64,000 bases of DNA from Parasteatoda lunata (GCA_949128135.1 OX421978.1:70903119-70967118); one strand, 5' to 3'. Positions 24,901 through 36,004 are shown, numbered from the stretch's first letter. The notes: generated by a model from the letters alone, not told the origin. Program-made: numbers and translations.

Positions 24901-26325
24901 TTTTTTCCTTCAAAAAATACAGCAATGTGAAAAAGTTAAATTAAGATTTACTTTTAAAAGTAACTCAATTTCTTCAATCAGAATGTTTTAAATTTTTTTT
25001 TTTTTTAAAAATTAAGTACAGTTTTTTTTCTAGCTTTTTCTTTTTTAAAAACATTTTTTTTTTTTTTAAATAATTGGAAAACTGAGATGTTTAACTTTAA
25101 AATTTTCTTTCAAAAATTAGGATCGATTTTTACTTTTTCTGTTTTGCTTTTGTATATAATCTTTTTTCATGAGCATTTTTATGATAACACTGTTTTTATA
25201 GGTTATTATATCTCCTAACGTTTTATGGATAATTTTTTTCCGGAAAATATTATTTTTAGCATTGAAGTTTTGTTTTAAGGAATTAACAGGATATTTTTTT
25301 CTACGTCCCCTTTTCTTTTTTTTTTTTCAACTTTACTACTTTAGTTATTTTAGTAGCAGTTACTCAGTTTTTAATTATCTTAAATATTTCTAATTATATT
25401 AATATCTAATTATCTTTGTTATCTTGAATATTTTTTATAGTTTTTTTTACCTCCTTTGCCTCATTCCAATAACATAGTTAAAAAGTGATTATTTTACAAT
25501 AATGAGTGAACTTATTTATATGTAAAACTATATTTATCTATACAAAAAATCATTAATAATTATTATTAATGATTTTTTTAAATAAATGTTGCTATTCAGC
25601 CGACAAATATTCGGTATTTGACCAAATTTTTTTTTTTTTTGGCCGAATATTCCGCTATTTGGCCAAATTGCTATTCGTAACATTCCTACTGGGGAATATG
25701 TAAGGACTATAATGGCATAATAGTTTAAAATTATGAAAAATGTTTTTGTTTAAAAAAAAATTCAAAAATCTGTTAAACTGTAAAAAGGTTTTAGCAAAAA
25801 ATAAAAATGAAATCTCCTTGTTTTATTTTAACACATTTAGATGGTCTTTTCTTATGCCAAAAATGTTATCATAGCAAAAACCCAATTTATTAAATTTGAA
25901 TGTGAATTAATCTAAATTGTTACATTTATTTTTCTTTTTAAATAGTATCTGCTTATATGTCATTTTATGAAATAAAATTTCAAAATTTGTAGAATGAATG
26001 AAGTATTTATTTGTGTTAAAGTTATTTCATTTAAAATATCTGAAATATGCCATTGCTTTGTATCTTTGAAAAGTAATATGTAGCAAGAGATAATTTTATT
26101 TAAAATTTTATTTTTTTATCAGTATTTTTAACCAATAACAAAAAGTTATTTTACAGAATAATGGAAAAAGAGAAGGCAGAAAGAGAAAAAAATGCAGAAC
26201 TAACTACAGCCCAACGAGAAGTTGAAAAAGTGAAAGCATCAACATCCCGTCCTTCAACTTCAACTGCATCACCATCTCGAAGGCACAGTGTCTGGCCTGT
26301 TGTATCCTATCCAAAGAAATGGTGA
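3996..26325 (+). CDS. Coiled-coil protein, 11 coding exons, 527 aa (family not recognised)
   Basis: Proposed coding exons: 3996-3998, 8082-8261, 9522-9880, 10905-11052, 13593-13670, 15513-15680, 16313-16382, 17477-17568, 18856-19007, 22277-22441 and 26157-26325. All junctions are AG|exon|GT, the phases agree, and the total of 1584 nt gives 527 residues plus stop. The N-terminus (residues 1-60) is acidic and tryptophan-bearing (DEWDEILQRFREEG, YVWRWLVDAE). Residues about 60-490 are heptad-like, rich in Glu, Gln, Lys and Leu, with long uninterrupted helix-compatible stretches. The tail (about 495-527) is a basic Ser/Thr/Pro segment ending PVVSYPKKW. No signal peptide or membrane segment is seen. 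The composition fits a cytoskeletal, centrosomal or Golgi-tether scaffold, but no specific homologue is claimed. The weakest part is exon 1: an ATG followed directly by a donor. A different first exon is possible. Confidence 0.8.
4380..4955. repeat. Diverged direct duplication, two copies of about 290 bp
   Basis: The copies at about 4380-4680 and 4681-4955 share ordered blocks: GATAATATGC, TATATTTATTAGTTAAAG, ATCCTATTATTAA, CTTTTCTAGTGGT, GTTAATATATT, and CGAATGGTATTAAAT at the end. Divergence suggests an old tandem duplication in the first intron. No coding content. Confidence 0.75.
4956..7070. other. First-intron AT-rich sequence
   Basis: Nothing can be supported beyond low-complexity AT-rich sequence between the proposed exon 1 and exon 2. 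Confidence 0.5.
7073..7905. mobile_element. Putative TIR element / MITE in intron 1
   Basis: The left end TTGAAACCTGTTAAGTTGA (7076-7094) is matched in inverse orientation by TCAACTTAACATGTTCCA at 7883-7900. The interior is about 0.8 kb with no long frame. The TIR resembles those of pogo/Tc1-type elements. The target-site duplication is not clear. Confidence 0.45.
8082..8261 (+). CDS. Coiled-coil gene exon 2 (residues 2-61)
   Basis: The acceptor is TTTTTAG|AATGAAG and the donor is TTGGAG|GTTCTT. It encodes the acidic N-terminal segment with DEWDEILQRF and YVWRWLVDAE, then the start of the coiled coil (HQLDKLSRRQSDELE). Phase 0 on both sides. Confidence 0.8.
9522..9880 (+). CDS. Coiled-coil gene exon 3 (residues 62-181)
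   Basis: The acceptor CTAAAG|GAGATC gives EIRSCMEQMCNAWE; the donor is CAGAA|GTTAGT. This is the longest exon and probably the most conserved part: EKFAYLLDLRTRLQTKLEQE followed by RRKCEQLIRISSNLPDCL. The split last codon (AA|G) is completed in exon 4. Confidence 0.85.
10905..11052 (+). CDS. Coiled-coil gene exon 4 (residues 181-230)
   Basis: The acceptor TTTGAAG|GGATGA follows a T-rich tract; the donor is CAAAAG|GTTGAT. Encodes a charged heptad region ending AENDRLNTELSKLSQK. Confidence 0.85.
12672..13223. mobile_element. MITE with inverted ends in intron 4
   Basis: The left end ATGGATGGTGTTTTCA (12672-12687) is matched by the inverted right end TGAAAACACCATCCAT (13208-13223). The interior of about 0.5 kb is less AT-rich than the intron and non-coding. 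The flanks (TAAAT/AAAAT) do not give a clear duplication. Confidence 0.75.
13593..13670 (+). CDS. Coiled-coil gene exon 5 (residues 231-256)
   Basis: The acceptor is CCAATTAAG|CTTCAAG and the donor is ATTTTG|GTAATA. Encodes 26 residues starting LQELVTHVAKQQEKD and ending PWVQHIL. Phase 0 on both sides. Confidence 0.8.
15513..15680 (+). CDS. Coiled-coil gene exon 6 (residues 257-312)
   Basis: The acceptor is TTTTTTAG|GATGGC and the donor is TTTAAG|GTGAGC, both good matches. Encodes a strongly predicted coiled coil (FKEEVDRLKSLCQEQQKQI, ERTNKQLELDNETLAFK). Phase 0 on both sides. Confidence 0.88.
16313..16382 (+). CDS. Coiled-coil gene exon 7 (residues 313-336)
   Basis: The acceptor is TTTTTTAG|CTTTCT and the donor GCTAGAA|GTAAGT is near-consensus. 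Encodes LSESLAQFDELEDQLRREAT; the last codon is split after one base. Confidence 0.87.
17477..17568 (+). CDS. Coiled-coil gene exon 8 (residues 336-366)
   Basis: The acceptor is TTTTTTGTAG|GAGAAT and the donor TTACAA|GTAAGT is near-consensus. Encodes ESLFKQLATKES and ends LLDNRPNLQ. The phase agrees with exon 7. Confidence 0.87.
18356..18855. repeat. Direct duplication of the intron 8 end, including the 3' splice region
   Basis: Copy 1 (18356-18538) and copy 2 (18665-18855) share CTTGAGAAAAT, CCATTAGGCAATCAATG, AGTTATATTGCTTG, CTTAATATTTTT, GAAATAATTATATCT, ATTAAAACGTTT and a terminal TTCATTAGGA. Copy 2 supplies the acceptor used by exon 9. Copy 1 keeps a look-alike acceptor at 18536-18537 that leads into non-coding sequence. 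Confidence 0.85.
18856..19007 (+). CDS. Coiled-coil gene exon 9 (residues 367-417)
   Basis: The acceptor is CTTCATTAG|GATACT and the donor is ATGCG|GTAAGT. Encodes KKLKEESENLKEQLESIQQQ and further heptads, ending YREKMYRM plus a split arginine codon. Confidence 0.88.
19875..20376. mobile_element. Short non-autonomous hAT-like element in intron 9
   Basis: The ends are inverted: CAGGGTGCGTAGCG at 19875 and TGACTATGCACCCTG ending at 20376. The motif AAAGGTGCTTATTTT occurs near both ends. Both flanks carry ATATTA, a partial duplication. The interior has no frame of note. Confidence 0.7.
20576..21611. mobile_element. 1.03-kb TIR element with repeated subterminal motif in intron 9
   Basis: The left end TAGGGTAAACTAACCAGTGA and the right end TGGTTGGTTTACCCTA are inverted copies, and TA at each tip fits a TA target. 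The motif CCAGTGAAGGAAC and variants recur in both orientations near 20780, 20815, 20995, 21025, 21175 and 21575. No transposase frame is seen. Confidence 0.75.
22277..22441 (+). CDS. Coiled-coil gene exon 10 (residues 417-472)
   Basis: The acceptor is AAATTGTAG|TGAAGT and the donor is AAAACAGA|GTAAGC. Encodes QEQEQQEWKERFENCEKEL and further coiled coil. Both terminal codons are split and match their neighbours. Confidence 0.88.
23271..25690. mobile_element. Decayed AT-rich TIR element filling most of intron 10
   Basis: The left end AGGGATGTAACGAATATTTG (23271) is matched in inverse orientation by the right end ATTCGTAACATTCCTA (25674-25689). Subterminal motifs (CGGCATTCG, GGCCGAATATTC) resemble each other. 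The 2.4-kb interior is T-rich with no frame surviving. It resembles a hAT element by terminus type. The duplication is unclear. Confidence 0.5.
26157..26325 (+). CDS. Coiled-coil gene terminal exon 11 (residues 472-527)
   Basis: The acceptor is TTTTACAG|AATAAT. Encodes the end of the coiled coil (EKEKAEREKNAELTTAQREV), then a Ser/Thr/Pro-rich basic tail with SPSRRHSVWPVVSYPKKW and a TGA stop. RRHSV is a possible basophilic kinase site (inference). Confidence 0.88.
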
Positions 26326-29300
26326 CGCTTATCATAAACTATTTTAACTGCTACCCTCATATTCTTCCTCCAAATTCTAGAATAATTAGTGAAACTTAAC
26401 CGAACTGAGATCGATCTCATTTTCCTCATGTTAGTGTGAATCTTTTATACCATGACTAGCTCTAGATATCAAAATGTGAGTGATATTGATTACTGCATGG
26501 AACTGACTATTTGTGTTAAAACGATTTCCAACTTTGGGGAAGATAAAAAGAATGAGTTTTGTATCATGAAGCTAGTGTAACTAGCTCCAAGTGATTGAAA
26601 ATGTTAAAATAGCTTTAGTACATGAAAAGTTTAAACATTAGATAGGGAAGAGAAGGTATTTTCTCATGTTCTTTTTTTATGTAAACAAATGATTTAGTGT
26701 TAGACGAAATGTTTTAATAATTTGTCTTTATACCAACTGAATAATACATGAAATATGCTCTATAAAATTGAGAATTTGATTGGTTTAATTTTGGCAGACC
26801 GGTCGAAACAGACCCAGTAAAAACATTCCCTAAATATTGGAAAATGATAAATTGAATATTGTTTTTGATTAAAATTTTAATCTGTTGTGATTTGTTTTTC
26901 TTGCAGAATTAAAATTATTATAAAAGAATTATTAAATAAGAAAATATGATCTCACAGATAAAATATGAACTAAATTGTTCAAAAAGTTGACACACTTTAC
27001 AGTTGTTTACATTTGAAAAGTGGATGCAATTTGAAAGTGGTTCCACTGGCTCCATGGTACAAAATTCACCAAATGACTACTAGTTGACAACCATATTAAG
27101 TTCTGTAACTGGCATGATAATGCTTTTTAATTCCCTCCAAAAATTTTAGTTATCTGCTTAACATTTTTGTGTTTTTGTAACCTAACTGATTGCCAGATTC
27201 TGGACTAACAAGTTGTCAAATAGTAAATTAATGCTGTCTATATAGATTTTATTTTGAATTAAAAGTTTTACCTTTTATGTTCTTACATGAAATATTTTAA
27301 TTCATTATATAATATATTATTTGTGTCATCTTTTAATTTATGATTTGTTTTCCCAGTGATCTTATTTTTTACATATCATTCCTGCCAAAGTTTTTTCCTC
27401 AATCTTTAGCAATTATATATAAGGTAAATCATTATTTACTATTTTTATTTAATGTGATTTAAAAAGCTAATCTGCATCCAAACAAATCCAATTTAAAATA
27501 CCCATGAAAACATGTTATTTTAATAAACCAAGGTGGGCACAAAACAGGAAAATCGGAAAGGACAAGAAAAATTTAGGGAAGTCAATCAATATAAAAAAAA
27601 TTCAGGAAAATCTCAAATTTAACTAAAATACTTTAAAAGTCAGGGAAAATGAATTAAAGTATATGGAGAACCTTAAAATTGGAGTTTTTTTTTTTTTTTT
27701 TTTTTTGTAAAAAAAATTACTATAATGGGAAGAATAAAATTAATAACATTTATGTTGCTGATTAAAAAAAATCAGGGACATTCTATGAAATCAGTCTAGT
27801 AAGTCAGAGACAATTATATTTCTTTATGCCTTCTCTGCTATCTTCTTGAATTGCAATTGTTTTTAATATCATCAATTAAATGTTAATTAATTATTCAATG
27901 GTCCTTTCTTTTAATGCTTCGTTTTGTACATCTTTGATTAAATTTTAACCTACATTTATTTTTATTAATACTAAATTTAGTGAATAAGTAACTCAATATT
28001 TTCTTTTTAAAATATTAAACAGGAAACCTTATATCATTGCAAAACTATTTCAGTTAATAGTAAAAATAGTTTTAGTTTGATACGTCATTTAATTTGCGTA
28101 TTTGGTCTTGATGACCTAGAAAATAGTTTATTTTCTAATAATTTAAACTAAGGTTCTTTTGTTAAAAATATATATAATTATAGCAATTCTTATTATTTGA
28201 TGCCCACTCGTCAACACAAACAAATAAGAAAATCTTTAAAAAAACCAAGCTCGATATTTGACAATTAAATTTAATTGCTAGTTAAGCTATTTTAAAGTTT
28301 TTTAAGCTATATTAAGCCTTGTATGCATTCAATTCTTACATTCCATATATTAATTTTAAAATTCTGAATGTCATTCAGTCAGTTGTTTTACTATTTTAAA
28401 TATGAATTATATTTTTCTTGTTTTGTTTTATGATTATCTATTTACTTATAATTCTCTGTGCCACTGTAAATATCATATCAGTTCCTGTTTTTCCAGTTGT
28501 TTTTAAATCTCATCCAAATATAGTCTAGTCCAAATGTGTTGTCATAAATTTTCGTTGTGATGTAGCTGGTAGTTCTATCATGCTGCCTTAAGATATAAAG
28601 CAGTTATCTTTATTTTGTTATTTATAATCTATGTAATTTTGAATGGTAGTTTTGGTTTTATCTTTTTTTTTCTTCCTGTGTTTCCAAGATAATATCAGGA
28701 AGCATGAAAAGTATTTTTATGGTTTACCAACAAGTATCCTGATTGCAAGATTTTTTATAATTATCTAAGTTGCATTACTGTTATTAAGAAGGTACATAGC
28801 CATGTTTAGAGCACAATAATAAGCCAGGATATTGCAAAAAAAATAATTGGTTTTAAAATTGGGGTGTACAACCTGCGACCTAAGGTCAAATGTGTCTATT
28901 GGATGGTGTGATTAGTTACTAAACATTAATTTAAAAAACTAACAAATCTAGTTAAACAGATTTTAATTTGAAACAGTTTTTTTAAACTTGTTTCAATGAA
29001 CTTTGAAAAATTCTGAAATCATAACTTTAAAATAGCAAAGTATAGTATTACTAATTCAAGTTATCAAGTATTTGAATCTATTCGCTGTTTGATTATTTTT
29101 TGAAAAATATTTTTGTGTCAAAATATGTTTGAAACAAATGTAGTTCAAATGTGTATTTAAAATTATATGAAACTAACATAAAGTATGAATATATATTTAA
29201 AAGTAATTTTCCCCCAGAAAAATTAGCTACTTTTTTTATTAATTTATTTTTTAATTTATTATTTTTTCTAATGAGTGTGTATAACATAAAGTTTTTTTTT

Positions 29301-32289
29301 AAATTCAAAAACGTTACTTTGTAAATATTAAATGTAATTCGCTGTATTTATATTTGAATTTTGACAACAAATTTGATTATATTGTGCATATTAGATTAAA
29401 ATTAGGTTAGTTAGGTTAAAATTGAGTTCTTCACTGCTTTTCTTAGATAATTATTTCTTCTTTTTTTTGCACCACTTTTCCAAAAAAGTTCTTTCACTCT
29501 TATTTTAGATTAAAAATATTTTTTTTAAAATTATTAATTGGATTAGCATAATTTTTGTACATTTAATTATAATTTATAAGTTTAATTTAGGAAATTATTT
29601 AATTGATGAGATACTCACTTTTAGTAAATATGAAGAAAAAATATTTGCTTTTTTATACCCATTCTAGGTTAATTCTGAATTTGATTTAATTATTTTTCAA
29701 GGAAATCACGTTTGATTCATAACTGCCATTTAAAATTACTGTGAATACAAAGAACTTTTTTTTGGTTATAAGAGAGTGCCATACTAAGGAACTAGTTCCT
29801 TAACTTTCTTTACTCTCATAATGAATTATGTGTTTAAAATGTCTTATCAATTCAAAACTGTGTTTAATGTGTTTGTTCTTTTTAAGTTTCTTAAGTGAGT
29901 TATTTCAGTTTCATATACTGAACCTTGAAATAGACAGTTTTTTTTAAAAAATAAAAAAGCTTTTTTAATAACTATCTGATATAAAATTTTTTGACAGCCA
30001 TTCTTTGTCCAAAAAATCTTGCCTATTATATTTAATAAAATGTATTTTAAAAGTAATTATTTTCTGGCGAATTAATCATAAAGTTGAATTACTTTGAAAG
30101 TTGATTTATCAATGATTGCATAGCAAATGACACAGCCCTTGGATTGTTCTAATTTCGTTTCTACTGATAATACTTATTAGAATTGAGTAGAAATTAGATA
30201 ATTTATTATTATTATTATTAAATTAACAAATACATTTGATACTCGATATAGCATCCCCATAATTATAAATTAAAATAGACATACCATGATTGTAGGTACA
30301 AGACTGATTTTGACAAAATTGTATACAATCACCTTGTTTCGTTATCTATGTTCAAAGAAATCCATATTTCACCAATTTCAATGATCATAACTACTTTACT
30401 TAACCTAGAAGATTGTGTATCTTTCTTCAAAGGGAATTTCAGATGATTTCTTCAAAAGGATTTATGTATGAAGAGCTTGTTGGATCGGGTTTCAAAGTGA
30501 CTTTTTAAAAAAAAAGATTTTTCGGTGAAAGATTTTAGTTTTGTCTGATTTCACAACGTTTATTTATTTTGCCAAGTCAACGGATAAATGTTAATAAGGG
30601 ATAGTCTTTTAATTTCGCAGACTAAAAAATTATCAAAGCATTTACATCAGCCAATGATAATAAGGTACTTTTGGCAGCCTAAATAGAACGCCAAGAATGC
30701 AGACGCTATGACAGGAACTTAAATTAATGTTATTGTTAGCATTGACTTATTGGAAGCTTGTAATGAAGAAATGAAGGCAAGGTATCATTTTTATTTTCTC
30801 ACTCGCCCGAAAGAGGAAGGTATAAATCTTAAAGTTAACGCCTTCAAATTCACTAAAATATTTAAAACCCTTCATCCAATTTGTTCTTCATATATTACAC
30901 TGAATAAATGATACCATTTTTATTTGAGCTCAACATCCTTATGAATTGTAATGACACTGATCCTATTCCAGTTAGATTTCAAGCTAAGAGTAAATTAAGA
31001 TCAGGAAGCATACTAAAAAAATACTAAATATAAGTATTCTTGGCAGAACTTTCTTCATTATTTGATGCCTCTAAAACGAATAAACTTGAAGAACCATAAA
31101 ACTAAGTGGGTATACATTTACAAAAACATTTCATAAATAACAGATTTTTTAAATATTCATAGTCATTTTTTTTTTCGTTCTATGTTGTTGTAATCAATTA
31201 ATAATTTACATATATTTATTTTCTAAATGAAAACTTCATCCTCATGGAAATCCATCTTAAAGGGGGAAAAAAAGCACACCACCTTACTATATAGCATATA
31301 GACTTAAACCAATGTTTTTTCTTCTTTTCTGTGGAAAGTCAGTGATTTAAATCTTGTAACTCTGGTAGTAGTTCTCTTAAAAATTTTATTTATCTCTTGA
31401 TCAATCAGTCCGTGAAAGGGCATGTGTCATAGCAATGAAAAGAAAGTTTTTAAATCTGTACATAAAAACATTACATGCTAGTTCATTAATGTGTGTATTC
31501 TATATTCTATGTGTACAATATATATGTGATTTAAAAATATCTTATCCATCCAATTAATGGTAGAATTATTGACTATATTTGAAATCTGCCCATTTTATAT
31601 AATAAAAAAAAATATTATGTTTTGTTACAAAACAGTTAACTGATCTGATGTCAATTGTAAAAGTATTCCTTTTTTTTTAAAGAGATTACTTTGTCTGACT
31701 AGTCACATTCCATATGAAGTGAAATTTTTATATTCTATTACTAAGTCACTGTTAAGTATAGCACAAATTTTTATTTTTTATTTTATATTTATCTTTGATT
31801 GATAATGAGGTCGTTATTGTTTTACTTGTTGGCATATTTATAAAAGGATGGAAGACATTCCTTTTATGTATATACATAGTTGCTCAAATAAAATTGTTCT
31901 TAAATGGCTTGTTCTCTTTTGGTTGATAATTACAGTAAAAACTCGTTACAATATTTTAGGGACCAATTAATTTTATCAGCAGAACCCTAAATGATTGAGC
32001 TTCTTTTGACTAGATGAAAATTTTTTATCAGCAATTGTGACTATATTAATTAACAAAAGATTAAAAATTATTTTGAAAAAATGAATGATCTAAATTTTAT
32101 TAATTATATTGAAAGTATTAATGAATGCATAAAGAATGAAATTTTATCTCTTTATCAATATTAGTTATGAAATAGGTTTTTATGTCAAGCAGTTGAGTTC
32201 ACAGGTCTGGAACGACATCTATTCCAGTTCTTAATTTAATTATTCTTAATTTAGTTCTTAATTTAATTACATTAACATAAAAACGAAAA
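26326..32289. other. 3' UTR and intergenic AT-rich DNA
   Basis: No gene is supported. The first AATAAA I noticed after the stop is at 27522-27527, a possible polyadenylation signal; another is at about 31888. A TGTATATA motif (Pumilio-site-like) lies near 31867. A repeat-like block with GGAAAATCGGAAAGG and CAGGGAAAATG spans about 27530-27800 and resembles the ends of some hAT elements, but no paired terminus was established. The frame at 29093-29308 is low-complexity. Confidence 0.45.
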
Positions 32290-32645
32290 GGAAGAAAATA
32301 AACGTTGAGAATGTATATCAACGAAACATACTTTGTTGAATTTGGGTGTTTTTATGCTACTCGTGGTATTTTTCATAAATGAATATCCTTTTCTTAATTG
32401 ATTTATTATATTCTTATAAGCATAAAAATTGCTTTAGAATTTATTGCTTCACACGGATTCCAATTAAATGATTTCATAAAAGTAATGAAAATATTAAATA
32501 AATAACTGAATATCAATTGGATATAAATTTAATTACAGGTTTCGAAAAACATTACTAGTTAAAAAAAATCGTAACTCCCGGAACGCCAGTTACTCTTCCA
32601 TGGAACCCTAGAGTTCCGCAGAACACCAATTGGGAATCGCTGAAT
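32290..32645 (-). mobile_element. hAT-like/MITE fragment, copy B (inverse of 1465-1830)
   Basis: Read on the minus strand from 32645, it begins TTCAGCGATTCCCAATTGG, continues GTGTTCTGCGGAACTCTAG and includes TTTCGAAACCTGTAATTAAA, which matches copy A. The copies are diverged and about 31 kb apart, so they are independent insertions rather than the two ends of one element. Confidence 0.55.
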
Positions 32646-33192
32646 TATATTATTATAGAGTGATAGGAGGCCAGTCTGTCTACAAATTTACAGAAAAATA
32701 CTCTAATCCGCCAATGGAGAGGTAAGCCTATAGATATTTTTTTCAGCCGGCTTTTGTTTGTGATAAATGTTTTTTTTTTTTTTTTTTTTAAATTAGCGAA
32801 AAGGCCAACTGAAAAAATATTTTGTTTACGGGCTAGTTTATTTTTCTTTTCCACTTTTCTCTATCAAAGATGCATTAAAGAACAAAATTCGGCTTATTAA
32901 TAGATAAATTAATTAAATTTTTTTCTCTCAAGGAGCTGGCCCAATGAAGAAAATATTATTTTACCTTTATTATTTTTTCTGCTTATATATATACCAAGTT
33001 TACGAAACAATTTAATTTCAGTTTCTAAATTAATTTAAAAAGGTTATAAAATTGAATCTAATGGTAATGATATTTTGATTTTAAGTAGTGGCAATTGCAT
33101 TGTTTTAAAAGCTGTAAAAGTAATCAATCTTTGACATTTTAATGAAACATTATAACATTTCACCTAATTTGTTTGATTTTAATGATGTAAAT

Positions 33193-35541
33193 CAGGGATG
33201 AGCAACACGCGGCCCGCGGGCAACTTGCAGCTCGTTAAAAATGTTTATGCGGCCCGCCAAGCATTTCTAAAATTGAATTTATTTTATCGTTTTTCTCCCA
33301 TCGTATTGTTATAAAATTAATTATAATAAAATGGTAGTACATACTAAACCGAAACAATTTTTTGTGACGAGTTACTCACTTGCCGGCGACTTGTTGATCG
33401 GCGCCGCGTCTGTGCTTGTTTGTGTCTGCTTCTGTCACACAATCAGTCAGACTGGCAAGCTGTTAACTAGCAATTCTTGTGTTTTTTGAAAGGCGCGAGT
33501 GCAATCCATAATAGCATGTCGGAAAAGCAAACAAGAAAACGGAAGGTTGTGGATGAGCACAGGCATTTCCAAAAAAAGTGGAAATTTGATTATTTTTTCA
33601 CTTTCGTCAAAGATAAAGCTGTATGCTTAATATGCTCAGAGACTGTGTCGACATTAAAAGAATATAACATAAAAAGGCATTACGATACAAAACATGAACA
33701 ACAATATAAAAAACTTAACAGGACAACTCCGGATAGATAAGTTTAATCAAATGGAGAAAAACTTGGGAAACCAACAGGCTATTTTTAAAAATCAAGCTAT
33801 TTTATCAAATACGGCAATAGTGGCCAGTTTTGTTGTCAGTCATATACTGGCGAAAAAAATTAAACCCTTTGCGGATGGAGAGATGATAAAAGAATGCCTG
33901 TCTGCTGTTGCAGAAATAGCATTTCCTGATAAAATAAATATTATTTCAAACATTACTTTATCAAGATTCACCATTGCAAGGAGAATTGAAGACTTGTCCG
34001 AGGACATAGCAACAACGCTTCGTGAACGCATTGCAAAATTCGAATACTGTTCTTTGGCCGTTGATGAGAGTTGCGATATTAGCGATACAGCACAACTGGC
34101 TATATTTTCACGTGGTATTGACACCAAATTTAATATTACCGAAGAATTGTGTTCACTGATTTCAATGCAAGGGACTACAGCCGGCAAAGACCTGTACGAT
34201 GAACTAAAGTCAGTGTTGGAAAATTTTTCAATTTCATTAGAAAAGATTATTGGTATATCGACAGATGGAGCACGAGCAATGTCAAGCATGAAGGTAGGAG
34301 TATCGGGAATGCTATTTCAAGACATTAAGAAGGTCACAGAAAGGGAAATATTCGTTAACCACTGCACCAGGAAAATTTGTGTGAGAAAAGATTGAGTTTG
34401 CCAAATGTCACAGTACCAATAATTAAACTAATCAATTTTATAAAGTCACGAGCGTTAAATCACCGTGAATTTAAAGAATTCCTGAAAGATTTAGAAACTG
34501 AATATGGTGACGTGGTTTTTAATGCCGAAGTACGTTGGCTTAGTAGAGGTGCAATACTAAAAAGAGTATACAACTTAAAAAGCGAAATACAATTGTTCGT
34601 GGATATGAAGGGATATACCTTTCCTCATTTTGGTAATAAAGAATGGATGTGCGATTTTGGGTTTCTTGTCGACATGACTCAGCATCTCAATAATCTTAAT
34701 GTGGAACTTCAAGGCAAAGGACATTTTATTCACAATTTGTATGATAAAATTCAGGGCTTTGAGCGCATATTAAAATTGTGGAAACAGCATCTTTTGCAGA
34801 ATAATGTGTCTCATTTTCCACATTTAGAAAAAGAAAACGTTACTACTTCTTAAAAATACGCACAATATTTAGACATTTAAATCAACGAATTTCAATTACA
34901 ATTCCAAATGTTCAAAGCTGAGAAGACAGCGGTTTCCATGAAAATGTTTTCCTCGCCACTTATATCGATGTGGATACAGTTCCCGAAGACTTTCAAATGG
35001 AAGTGATTGACATGCAGAATAATACCGATTTAAAACATTTATTTTTCTCAGTAAACATCGAAAATTTTTACAAATCGTATGTGAGCCCTGAGAAATGTCC
35101 TCTTTTGACGAAAAATGCAAAGCAAATGATGTCTCTGTTCGGAAGTACGTATGTTTCCGAACAATTATTTTCAACCATGAAATTGATCAAAAATGACCAC
35201 CGATCAAGATTGAGTGACTCACGATTTGAAAGTTGCGTACGTGTAGCTACCTCATCAATTCCGGCTGATATTGATCAGCTTGTATCGAAAAAACAGTGCC
35301 AAATTTCTCATTAAAAATTTCAAGTTAATTCGTTTTATTGTTCTTTTCTTGTTTGTTTTTATTTTGCATTAAAATTTGTATATGAAATCTTTATTTTTTT
35401 TAAAATTATATATTTTTTTATTCTAATGTTTATTATAAATAAAGTTTTGTAAATTATTAATAAATGTTACTTGGTGTGCGGCACGCCAAAAAATTTTAAA
35501 ATTTTAATTGACCCGGTGATTAAAAAGGTTGCTCACCCCTG
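33193..35541 (+). mobile_element. Complete hAT transposon, 2349 bp, with 8-bp target-site duplication
   Basis: The left terminus CAGGGATGAGCAACACGCGG and the right terminus GGTTGCTCACCCCTG are inverted copies. The flanking ATGTAAAT at 33185-33192 and 35542-35549 is a perfect 8-bp duplication, the hAT signature. The subterminal GCGGCCCGC block is typical of the lineage related to GTF2IRD2/ZBED5-like transposases. It sits inside a copia remnant. Confidence 0.95.
33516..35314 (+). pseudogene. hAT transposase, inactivated
   Basis: Four successive frames cover a transposase. First (33516-33740): MSEKQTRKRKVVDEHRHF, then a BED-type finger with C-x2-C (CLICS) and H-x4-H (KRHYDTKHE). Second (33694-34395): catalytic core with LAVDESCDISDTAQLAIF and ISTDGARAM. 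Third (34377-34853): EVRWLSRGAILKRV and a helical insertion region. Fourth (34970-35314): C-terminal dimerisation segment with FGSTYVSEQLFSTMKLIKN. Frameshifts near 33720, 34375 and 34860 break the frame, so no full-length protein can be made. It resembles the GTF2IRD2/ZBED5-like transposases (family knowledge). Confidence 0.9.
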
Positions 35542-36004
35542 ATGTAAATAATTCTGAGTTTGAGTCAAATGAAGTAAGTAATTTGAATACTTATAATATT
35601 TGTCACAAAAAAACTTTGTCATTTAAATCCACAATATATGGTTAAAATGCCAAATGTCTTTGGCATAAATTTTAAAGAATTCGAAAATTATCTTTGGGAA
35701 TCTTGTGGCATAAGTAAAGTAACCCAAAAGAGTCATCCAACAATTAATATTATGCAAAGTAATTCTATATTGGAGTTAATTCATGCGAATCTAGCAAACC
35801 CAATAAATTGTGATTCATTAGGAAATTCAATATATTTTTTTTAGCTGAAGTGGATGATTTTTCTGAATGCATAAAAATAAAGTATTTGAAATGTTTTGTA
35901 TAGAAAAGTATGAAAATGCAATGAATAAGAAAATTAAAAGATTCAGAACAGATGACTCTTTAAAATTTGTAAATAACGAGATTAATAGTTAAATTTATTT
36001 TTAA

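Larger units (their letters stand above)
33030..35995 (+). pseudogene. Ty1/copia polyprotein remnant, split by a hAT insertion
   Basis: Left part (33030-33192): codons reading ESNGNDILILSSGNCIVLKA match the style of the copia GAG-pre-integrase domain. Right part (35550-35995): MPNVFGINFKEFE, ESCGISKVTQKSHPT, ILELIHANLANPI, DSLGNSIYFF, DDFSECIKIKYLK and KRFRTDDSLKFVNNEI follow the order of a copia integrase (zinc-finger region, then the start of the catalytic core). Stops and frame changes are frequent. Neither LTR is recognisable. The two parts are joined in order across the hAT element, which shows that copia was there first. Confidence 0.7.

Noticed and set aside
28851..28910. GGGGTGTACAACCTGCGACC as a hAT terminus
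   Set aside because: No matching opposite terminus or target duplication was found.
1465..32645. Inverted related sequences at 1465-1830 and 32290-32645 as the two ends of one 31-kb element
   Set aside because: The copies are strongly diverged and the interior is an ordinary gene with its own TE load; two independent copies are simpler.
33840..34289. Minus-strand 149-codon frame
   Set aside because: Antisense shadow of the hAT transposase.
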